From the NCBI GenBank assembly GCA_902806305.1, contig CADCWC010000106.1, positions 1 to 10,006 of the forward strand: a DNA stretch of 10,006 nt, read 5' to 3'. The notes under the pieces were generated by a model, which saw only the letters and a program-made list of their open reading frames with translations, was not told the DNA's origin and made no database searches. This DNA is from an uncultured Thermoleophilia bacterium. GTDB taxonomy: Bacteria > Actinomycetota > Thermoleophilia > Gaiellales > F1-60-MAGs149. Positions 1 through 5,478 of the stretch are shown piece after piece. Positions within the stretch are counted from its first letter, which is position 1, and every line of letters starts with the position of its first letter. Made by a program: the position numbers and the translations under genes.

Positions 1-7
1 AGCGACG

Positions 8-1033
8 ATGACGTACGTGCCCGCGGACGAGCGCTACGCGACGATGCCGTACCGGCGGACGGGCCGCAGCGGGTTGCGGCTGCCCGCGGTGTCGCTCGGG
101 CTCTGGCACAACTTCGGCGACGACCGGCCGCTCGAGACGCAGCGCGCCATGCTCCGGCGCGCGTTCGACCTCGGCGTCACCCACTTCGACCTCGCGAACA
201 ACTACGGCCCGCCGTACGGCTCGGCGGAGCTCAACTTCGGCCGGATCTTCCGCGAGGACTTCGCGGCGCACCGCGGTGAGCTCATCATCTCCACGAAGGC
301 GGGCTGGGACATGTGGCCCGGCCCGTACGGCCAGGGCGGCTCCCGCAAGTACCTGCTCTCGAGCCTCGACCAGAGCCTCCGGCGCATGGGGCTCGACCAC
401 GTCGACATCTTCTACTCGCACCGGTTCGACCCCGAGACGCCGCTCGAGGAGACGATGGGTGCGCTCGACGCGGCGGTGCGGCAGGGCAAGGCGCTCCACG
501 TCGGCATCTCGTCGTACTCGGGTGCGCGCACGGCGGAGGCGGCGGCCATCCTCCGTGACCTCGGCACGCCGCTCCTGATCCACCAGCCGAACTACTCCCT
601 GCTCAACCGCTGGATCGAGACGGACCTGCTGCCCGTGCTCGACGAGCACGGCGTCGGCTGCATCGCGTTCTCGCCGCTCGCCCAGGGGCTTCTCACGGAC
701 CGCTACCTCGACGGCGTGCCCCCGGACTCGCGCGCCTCCCAGGGGAAGTCGCTGCCCGAGCGGTTCCTGCACGAGGGGAACCTCGGCCACATCCGCGCGC
801 TCGACGACCTGGCCCGCGGGCGCGGCCAGTCGCTCGCACAGATGGCGATCGCGTGGACGCTGCGCGACCCGCGCGTGACGTCGGCCCTGATCGGCGCCTC
901 GAGCGTCGGTCAGCTCGAGGACAGCCTGGCGGCGGTCCGGCACCTGGAATTCAGCGCCGAGGAGCTCGCGGCGATCGAGCCGCACGCCGTCGACGGCGGC
1001 ATCGACCTCTGGGAGGAGCCCCGCACCGCCTGA
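8..1033 (+). CDS. Aldo/keto reductase, YghZ / L-glyceraldehyde 3-phosphate reductase type
   Basis: A 341-aa cytosolic NADPH-dependent aldo/keto reductase that reduces aldehydes to alcohols. The full TIM-barrel length is present. The N-terminus (ERYATMPYRRTGRSGLRLP, then SLGLWHNFG) closely resembles E. coli YghZ and Kv-beta-like AKRs, which reduce L-glyceraldehyde 3-phosphate and methylglyoxal. The AKR catalytic tetrad is visible: Asp61 and Tyr66 in FDLANNYG, Lys97 in ISTKAGW, and His138 in YSHRFD. The C-terminal cofactor-binding stretch SALIGASSVGQLEDSL is also present. The ATG at 8 gives the N-terminus expected for the family, so the gene looks complete, but its ribosome binding site would lie partly outside the window. 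It is separated from the next gene by 129 bases and shows no functional tie to the leftward operon. The family is certain; the true substrate is not, because YghZ-like AKRs are promiscuous. Confidence 0.93.
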   Translation: MTYVPADERYATMPYRRTGRSGLRLPAVSLGLWHNFGDDRPLETQRAMLRRAFDLGVTHFDLANNYGPPYGSAELNFGRIFREDFAAHRGELIISTKAGWDMWPGPYGQGGSRKYLLSSLDQSLRRMGLDHVDIFYSHRFDPETPLEETMGALDAAVRQGKALHVGISSYSGARTAEAAAILRDLGTPLLIHQPNYSLLNRWIETDLLPVLDEHGVGCIAFSPLAQGLLTDRYLDGVPPDSRASQGKSLPERFLHEGNLGHIRALDDLARGRGQSLAQMAIAWTLRDPRVTSALIGASSVGQLEDSLAAVRHLEFSAEELAAIEPHAVDGGIDLWEEPRTA

Positions 1034-1034
1034 C

Positions 1035-1100
1035 CGGCAGCGCCGTCATCCGTCGACCCCTCGGGACGACTCGATCGGGTGCTCCGAGCGGGCGCTGCCG
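1035..1100. repeat. 10-bp inverted repeat just after the aldo/keto reductase stop
   Basis: Bases 1035-1044 (CGGCAGCGCC) are perfectly complementary to 1091-1100 (GGCGCTGCCG), with a 46-base loop. The left arm starts one base after the TGA at 1031-1033. No T-tract follows. It could be a long-loop transcription terminator or a processing structure. In sequence this GC-rich a 10-bp match at this spacing could arise by chance, so confidence is modest. Confidence 0.3.
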
Positions 1101-1141
1101 CGTGCGGGCGACCGCCGACCGCCGGCCGATAGGGGAAGGCC

Positions 1142-1166
1142 GGAGGCGGGCATGTTCGACGCATGA
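1142..1166 (+). promoter_or_regulatory. Shine-Dalgarno plus four-codon leader ORF overlapping the ferritin-like gene start
   Basis: GGAGG at 1142-1146 is 16 bases from the ATG at 1163, too far for normal initiation. It is 5 bases from an ATG at 1152 that opens a tiny frame, Met-Phe-Asp-Ala-stop (1152-1166). The TGA of this frame at 1164-1166 overlaps the ATG at 1163 by two bases, and a second in-frame ATG follows at 1166. Translation of the main gene may therefore rely on termination-reinitiation from this mini-ORF. This reading comes only from spacing; leaderless or weak-site initiation at 1163 is the alternative. Confidence 0.35.
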
Positions 1167-2464
1167 TGAACGCCGTCCCACCCCTCGCCGGCCTCTGCAC
1201 CTACGAGCAGGCGGGCGTCGCAGGCCGCTCCGTCGACGAGACGGTGCGGCTGCTCCGGCGCCTGGCGCGGATCGAGCGGCGGACGCTGCTCGCCATGGCC
1301 GCGCACCTGAACGCCGTCCCCGAGTGGGAGGTCAAGTGCGCACTCTCGCTGCACCTGTGGCAGGACGCCGAGCACTGTGCCGCCCTCCGGGAGCGCGTCG
1401 CGGAGATGCGCAAGCCACCCCACTACCTGGACCGCCCCGACGACGAGGCGCTCGAGGCGTTCTTCGAGGAGCTCCTGCGCTCCGGCTCGACGCGCGAGCT
1501 GCTGACCGGCGTCTATCGCGTCCTCAAGCCGCGCGTCATCGAGGCGATCCGCGAGCACCGCGCGCGGGCGAACCCGCTCGCCGATCAGCCGACCATCCGG
1601 CTGCTGCGGTCCCTCGTCGCCGAGGAGGAGGAGCAGGTCGAGTGGGGGGCCGCCGCCCTCGCGGCGCTCGCCGGCCCGGACGACGACTGGGGGCGCCACC
1701 TGGAGGCGTACCTGGACGCGGCCGGCGGTGCGGCGGGCGACGGCGAGCGGACCGGCGAGCTGCCTCCGCCCCGCGCAGTCGCGCCGCTCGAGCTGGTCCG
1801 CGTGCCCCGCCGTGACGACCGGTTCACGCGCCTGTGGGACTCGCGGGGGCGCGGCTTCTTCGACGACGACGCCGAGCGGTCCACGGCGGAGGTCAACTGG
1901 CGGCTGATGTACGTCCGCCTGACGGAGATGCACGTGCCGGAGCTGCTCGCGCTCATCCTCTACGAGTGGCCCGACGCGACCTTCGAGCAGCATCGGGCGC
2001 TCGCGCGGCACCTCTGGGACGAGGCGCGCCACGCGATGATGGGTGAGGTCTACTTCCAGGCCCACGACGTCGACTGGTGCTCCGTGCCGCACGAGCTCAG
2101 CTTCGCCTCGTACCCGAACACGCAGCTCGAGCCGCGCGAGCGGTACGCGCTCCTCTACGGCGTCGAGCACGGGGCGATGCGCAAGGACGGCAAACGGGCG
2201 CAGCACGAGGCGGCACAGGCGTCCGGCGATCCACTGCCCACCCTCTTCCAGGACTTCGACTGGGCCGACGAGGTGCTCCACGTCCACATCGGCCGGCGCG
2301 TCCTGACCGAGGCGTACGCGTCCACGAAGGAGCTCGACGACGCGGCCGCGGAGACCCGCGCGGCGTACGACCGGATCGTCGCCTCGGACCGCGCGCTCCC
2401 ACGGTCCGACTGGTGGGACGAGTTCTACGGCGGAATCGCCGCGCCGTCGTCGTCGTCCCCGTGA
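1163..2464 (+). CDS. Ferritin-like superfamily protein with two four-helix-bundle halves
   Basis: A 433-aa soluble protein with no signal peptide. I do not recognise a named family, but it reads as two tandem ferritin-like units. In the second half a complete di-iron pattern is visible: Glu255, then Glu287-x-x-His290 (LWDEARH), Glu335, and Glu370-x-x-His373 (DEVLH). The first half has the matching segments Glu38 and Asp68-x-x-His71 (LWQDAEH), but the fourth-helix motif around 154-160 reads EEEEQVE with no histidine. One site is therefore probably intact and the other altered. LWQDAEH and LWDEARH are alike enough to suggest internal duplication. Likely roles include di-iron oxidation or hydroxylation, or iron/ROS handling; the substrate cannot be inferred. 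Start choice is uncertain between ATG 1163 and ATG 1166, and a good ribosome binding site serves neither directly. An 8-bp hairpin follows the stop directly. Confidence 0.8.
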   Translation: MMNAVPPLAGLCTYEQAGVAGRSVDETVRLLRRLARIERRTLLAMAAHLNAVPEWEVKCALSLHLWQDAEHCAALRERVAEMRKPPHYLDRPDDEALEAFFEELLRSGSTRELLTGVYRVLKPRVIEAIREHRARANPLADQPTIRLLRSLVAEEEEQVEWGAAALAALAGPDDDWGRHLEAYLDAAGGAAGDGERTGELPPPRAVAPLELVRVPRRDDRFTRLWDSRGRGFFDDDAERSTAEVNWRLMYVRLTEMHVPELLALILYEWPDATFEQHRALARHLWDEARHAMMGEVYFQAHDVDWCSVPHELSFASYPNTQLEPRERYALLYGVEHGAMRKDGKRAQHEAAQASGDPLPTLFQDFDWADEVLHVHIGRRVLTEAYASTKELDDAAAETRAAYDRIVASDRALPRSDWWDEFYGGIAAPSSSSP

Positions 2465-2488
2465 CGGCCCGGCCGGCCGCCCGGGCCG
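2465..2488 (+). terminator. GC-rich hairpin after the ferritin-like gene
   Basis: A perfect 8-bp stem, CGGCCCGG at 2465-2472 and CCGGGCCG at 2481-2488, with an 8-base loop, begins one base after the TGA at 2462-2464. No T-run follows. High-GC bacteria often use such strong hairpins without a U-tract, but attenuation or 3'-end protection is equally possible. Confidence 0.4.
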
Positions 2489-2497
2489 AGCGGCGGA

Positions 2498-2527
2498 TTG
2501 TGTCGTCCGGGTCGACCATGCGACAAT
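2498..2527 (+). promoter_or_regulatory. Weak sigma-70-like promoter candidate for the CBS gene
   Basis: TTGTGT at 2498-2503 and GACAAT at 2522-2527 are 18 bases apart and match the consensus -35 and -10 hexamers at 3/6 and 4/6 positions. They would start a short leader ending in the GGAGG at 2546-2550. The region also holds an inverted repeat, GATTGT at 2496-2501 and ACAATC at 2523-2528, which could be an operator around the same site. The match is weak and this is a low-confidence call. Confidence 0.22.
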
Positions 2528-2545
2528 CGTCACCCACTGCGAGCT

Positions 2546-2550
2546 GGAGG
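2546..2550 (+). promoter_or_regulatory. Ribosome binding site deciding the CBS gene start
   Basis: GGAGG at 2546-2550 is 5 bases from the ATG at 2556 and only 2 bases from the upstream GTG at 2553. The ATG is therefore the better start, giving 153 residues. Confidence 0.65.
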
Positions 2551-2555
2551 TCGTG

Positions 2556-3017
2556 ATGCGTGTTGGCGACGTGATGCACATCAACCTCGTCACGTGCAGC
2601 CCGGACGACTCCGTGTCAGCCGCCGTGCAGCAGATGGTGACGGCGCGCGTGGGCTGCATCCTGGCCGTCGGCGACGACGGTCGACTGGCGGGCGTGCTCT
2701 CCGAGCGCGACGTCCTGCGGCTCGTGGCGGAGGACGCCGACATGCGTGAGGCCCGCGTGGGCACGGCCATGACCCGCGAGGTGCTGACCGTCGAGATGGA
2801 CGCGGACCTGGCGTGGGCCGCGGCCAGGATGGCCGACGGGAAGATCCGCCACCTGCCGATCGTCGAGGACGGGCATCCGGCGGGCATCATCTCGATGCGA
2901 GATCTGCTCGAGCTCTCGGCCGAGGTGCTACGCCTCCAGGGACCGGCCGCCGCGAGCGACGTCCTGCGGGCCGCGGTGGGCCGCCCGGCGGCGACGACTG
3001 CCGCCGGTCAGCGGTAG
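2556..3017 (+). CDS. Tandem CBS-domain protein
   Basis: A 153-aa cytosolic protein made almost entirely of one CBS pair (Bateman module). Domain 1 is about residues 7-60, with VGDVMHINLVTCSPDDSV and LAGVLSERDVL. Domain 2 is about 70-125, with RHLPIVEDGHPAGIISMRDLL. CBS pairs bind adenosine nucleotides such as AMP, ATP, SAM or NAD and act as energy or ligand sensors. Stand-alone two-CBS proteins of this size are common in bacteria and usually regulate an unlinked partner. No effector domain is fused. The C-terminal tail (about 126-153) is Ala/Gly-rich, and its last codons contain a hairpin. The stop overlaps the end of the convergent amidohydrolase gene by 10 bases. Nothing ties it mechanistically to that operon. 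Confidence 0.9.
   Translation: MRVGDVMHINLVTCSPDDSVSAAVQQMVTARVGCILAVGDDGRLAGVLSERDVLRLVAEDADMREARVGTAMTREVLTVEMDADLAWAAARMADGKIRHLPIVEDGHPAGIISMRDLLELSAEVLRLQGPAAASDVLRAAVGRPAATTAAGQR
2985..3007. terminator. Candidate bidirectional terminator hairpin at the convergent gene ends
   Basis: CCGGCGGC at 2985-2992 pairs perfectly with GCCGCCGG at 3000-3007 around a 7-base loop. On the minus strand the hairpin begins one base after the TGA of the amidohydrolase gene (3008-3010). On the plus strand it lies within the last codons of the CBS gene (the PAATTAAG region). There is no U-tract on either side. The position at the meeting point of two convergent, overlapping genes supports a terminator or collision-management role. 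Confidence 0.45.
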
Positions 3018-4663
3018 AGGGCCGGAAGCCCCTCGGCGACCGCCGGGGGCAGGTTCCGCTGCCGTGCGAGCCGCGCGAGGAAGGTCTCGTCGTCGGCCAC
3101 GGTCAGCTCGTCGAGCTCGAGCGGCCCGAGCAGCTCGGAGAGCGGGACCGCGGCGCGGGGCACGTCACGGGCGAAGCCGGTCGGGTCGCCTCCGGCGTCC
3201 GGCAGCCGCGGCCGCAGCTCGAGGCCTGTGTCGTCCCACTCGTCGAGCGCGAGCGTCCACTCCTCCGGCGCGTCCGGCCCGACCGCCCGCGCGCGAGGCG
3301 CCCGCTCCAGGGCCTCGGCCAGGGCCGGAAGGCGCTCCAGCGCGTCGGCCAGGCGATCGGAAGCCGCCCGGAGGGTGACGGGCGCCATCAGGCCGTCGGC
3401 CTCCCCGTGGGCGAGGTTCAGGACGCGCGGCCGCCCGCCGAGACGGATGCGCTCGCCGGACGCGCCCAGGTCGCGCATCAGGGCGGGCGTGCCGACCCGG
3501 CCGACGCCGTTGATCATCACGAGCCGGAGCGCGGTCTCGGACGCCTCGAGGAGCGTGGCGTACGGGTCGCGGGCGTTCCCCGCGACGACGATCAGGTCGG
3601 CCCGCTTCCCGACCTCGAGCGAGCCGACCGCGCGGCCCCAGCCGAGGATCGTCGCCGCGTCACAGGTGGCCATGGCCACGAGCTCCCGATCGGAGAAGAC
3701 ATCGCCCTCGGCCTGGCTGACGAGCCGCGCCACCTTGAGCTCGCCGAGCAGGTTCTTGCTGCCGGACGGGGACCAGTCCGAGCCGAGGCCGATCCGCACG
3801 CCGTGGGCCTTCGCGCGATCGACGCGGGCCGTCCGCCCGTAGAGCAGGAGGTTCGAGAGCGGCGACCACACCATCGAGGCCCCGTGCGAGCCGAGCACCT
3901 CGAAGTCCGGGTCCTCGAGACCGGCGCAGTGGATCCCCGCCAGCTGCGGCGCGACGGCCCAGTCGCCGTTCGGCGGTCGAAGGGCCAGGAAGTGCCGGCG
4001 GGCGGCCTCGTCGACGCCCTCGGAGAGGTGCAGGAGCAGGCAGCTCGATCGTCCGAGCCGGATGCGGAAGCGCTCGGCGTCGCGCGCGTCGACGTCGGCG
4101 ATCCGGGCGGCGGCCTCGGGCAGCTCCGGCTCGTCGGTCTGCTCGACGTTCCGCACCACGCCGCGGAAGAACCGGCGGAGCCCGTGGTTCGAGTAGAGCT
4201 CCACGCCCTGGCTCGTCGTCACGCCGCCGAGCAGGCACTTGCACTCGACGTAGCGGACGAGCGACGGCACGACGTCCGGCGTGCGCCCGAGCACGGCGAG
4301 CGGGCCGCTGATCAGGCGGCGGTAGTCCGGGATGCGCGCCCACGCGTCGCGGTTCGCGTAGCGGGCGGGGACGTCCCAGAGCCGGAGGACGTTGTAGGGC
4401 AGGTGGTTGTGCAGCTCGATCAGGCCCGGGTAGAGCGTGCCGCCGGTCCGGACGACCGGCACGGTCTCGAAGCCCGCGGGCGCGGGCTCGCCGACCGGGG
4501 TCACGGCCACGATCCGACCGGCGTCCACGTAGACGGTCCCCTGTGGCAGCACCCGGGAGGCGGCGTCCATGGTGACGACGCGGCCCGAGACGGCACAGCG
4601 GCCCGCCACGCCGGGGTCGACCGGCCCGCGGACGGCGCCCTCGACGGCGACGAGGGAGCTCAT
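3008..4663 (-). CDS. Metal-dependent amidohydrolase (AtzA/TrzN/MtaD-like), last gene of the conflict operon
   Basis: A 551-aa protein of the amidohydrolase superfamily, which hydrolyses C-N (or C-Cl) bonds, often deaminating purine, pyrimidine or triazine rings. The metal and catalytic residues are visible in family order: His85-x-His87 (ELHNHLPYN), His212-x-x-Glu215 (LLHLSEG), His245 (GIHCAGLE), and Asp296 (GLGSDWSPSG). The beta-sandwich flanks are present: GTLYPGL near 75-81 and LEVGKRADLIVV near the barrel end. The HxxE/HC/SD set fits adenosine/SAH/chlorohydrolase-type enzymes. A C-terminal extension of roughly 150 or more residues beyond the usual fold has no recognised motif. The start is fixed by a GGAG five bases upstream and by an ATGA overlap with the glycosylase stop, which implies translational coupling. 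The frame is open far upstream, but that part is only a shadow of the glycosylase gene. The substrate is unknown. Confidence 0.87.
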   Translation of the reverse strand: MSSLVAVEGAVRGPVDPGVAGRCAVSGRVVTMDAASRVLPQGTVYVDAGRIVAVTPVGEPAPAGFETVPVVRTGGTLYPGLIELHNHLPYNVLRLWDVPARYANRDAWARIPDYRRLISGPLAVLGRTPDVVPSLVRYVECKCLLGGVTTSQGVELYSNHGLRRFFRGVVRNVEQTDEPELPEAAARIADVDARDAERFRIRLGRSSCLLLHLSEGVDEAARRHFLALRPPNGDWAVAPQLAGIHCAGLEDPDFEVLGSHGASMVWSPLSNLLLYGRTARVDRAKAHGVRIGLGSDWSPSGSKNLLGELKVARLVSQAEGDVFSDRELVAMATCDAATILGWGRAVGSLEVGKRADLIVVAGNARDPYATLLEASETALRLVMINGVGRVGTPALMRDLGASGERIRLGGRPRVLNLAHGEADGLMAPVTLRAASDRLADALERLPALAEALERAPRARAVGPDAPEEWTLALDEWDDTGLELRPRLPDAGGDPTGFARDVPRAAVPLSELLGPLELDELTVADDETFLARLARQRNLPPAVAEGLPALYR

Positions 4664-5478
4664 GCCGTCTCCGCGGCGGGCACCGTGACGGTGATGGTCC
4701 GACGCTTCTGCGCGACTGTGTCGCCCCGGCGCTCGGCCCAACCCGAGCGGGCCCGCATCCAGTGGGGCGTGCCCGCCGGCAGGTCCCCGGCCGGGATCGG
4801 CCTCCGATCGCCGTCCACGAACGCCGCCCCGTAGGGCTCGAGCGGCCCGTCGAGGTCCGGCTCCGTGATCGCCGGTCGCAGCCGGGTCAGGGCGGTGTTC
4901 CAGGTCTCGAGCATCGCCGCGGTCGCCGCCGCCCGCCGGGCCGGGTCGCCACCGGACGAGCTCTCCGGCTGCGTCGGGTGCGTCACGCGGGCGAAGGGCA
5001 CGTCGCTCGCCGTGCCGGCGGGGGTCTCGAGCCAGCTGCGCCACGCCGCCTCGGCGAGGCCGCCGAGCGCCAGGACGGCCTGGACGCCACCCTCGCCGAC
5101 GAGGGCGTCGAGCCACCGGTGGCGATAGGCGGCGATCGCCGGGTCGTCGCGATGGCGGTTGCCGCCGCCCTGGCCGTAGACGGCGTACAGGAATGCGTTG
5201 ACCAGCACGTAGCTGCGGTCGAACCCGAGCTTCCGGAGCAGCCCCTGCACCCGATGGCCGGCCTCGCCGACCAGGATGCGCCGCACGACCGTCTCGTGCT
5301 GGGCCGGGTCCTGCCCGATCACGAGCACACGGGCCGAGCCGTCGAGGCGCCCGCGGTGGAACACGGGTCCCCACTCGACGCGGAAGTCGTCCCGCGGGTA
5401 GACGTCGGGGCCGGGATAGTCGGCGCACAGGGCCCGGTACGGCTCGCGGCCGTAGCCGACGCAGTGGTCCTCAGGCAT
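4660..5478 (-). CDS. Uracil-DNA glycosylase superfamily protein
   Basis: A 272-aa protein of the UDG fold, which excises uracil or other bases from DNA. Motif A is VLVIGQDPAQH (residues 51-61), with Asp57 in the water-activating position, close to the family-1 GQDPYH but with Ala-Gln in place of Tyr. Motif B is VTHPTQPE around His167, equivalent to the HPS loop. VNAFLYAVYGQ (93-103) carries the base-pocket Asn94 candidate. LALGGLAEAAW (136-146) matches the conserved core strand and helix. Residues from about 180 form an extension rich in basic residues (HWMRARSGWAERR). The start ATG has GGAGG at + strand positions 5488-5492, 9 bases upstream within the CHAT gene, and overlaps the CHAT stop by 8 bases. 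The end overlaps the amidohydrolase start by 4. The superfamily is well supported; base specificity is not, and housekeeping UDGs are not normally embedded in such an operon. Confidence 0.85.
   Translation of the reverse strand: MPEDHCVGYGREPYRALCADYPGPDVYPRDDFRVEWGPVFHRGRLDGSARVLVIGQDPAQHETVVRRILVGEAGHRVQGLLRKLGFDRSYVLVNAFLYAVYGQGGGNRHRDDPAIAAYRHRWLDALVGEGGVQAVLALGGLAEAAWRSWLETPAGTASDVPFARVTHPTQPESSSGGDPARRAAATAAMLETWNTALTRLRPAITEPDLDGPLEPYGAAFVDGDRRPIPAGDLPAGTPHWMRARSGWAERRGDTVAQKRRTITVTVPAAETA
4669..4672 (-). promoter_or_regulatory. Ribosome binding site of the amidohydrolase gene
   Basis: GGAG on the minus strand lies 5 bases from the ATG at 4663, inside the glycosylase 3' end. It supports this start over the many longer in-frame possibilities upstream. 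Confidence 0.55.

Noticed and set aside
2553..2555. GTG start for the CBS gene
   Set aside because: Only two bases from the GGAGG; the ATG at 2556 has normal spacing.
1046..2890. Minus-strand 614-codon open frame opposite the ferritin-like and CBS genes
   Set aside because: No domain can be recognised, and both genes on the plus strand carry clear motifs and ribosome binding sites.
2813..4834. Plus-strand 673-codon open frame opposite the amidohydrolase
   Set aside because: Low-complexity Arg/Gly/Ala translation, no motif, opposite a well-supported gene.
4664..5428. N-terminal extension of the amidohydrolase to 806 residues
   Set aside because: The added part is an Arg/Pro-rich shadow of the glycosylase gene in another frame. 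A GGAG and an ATGA junction fix the start at 4663.
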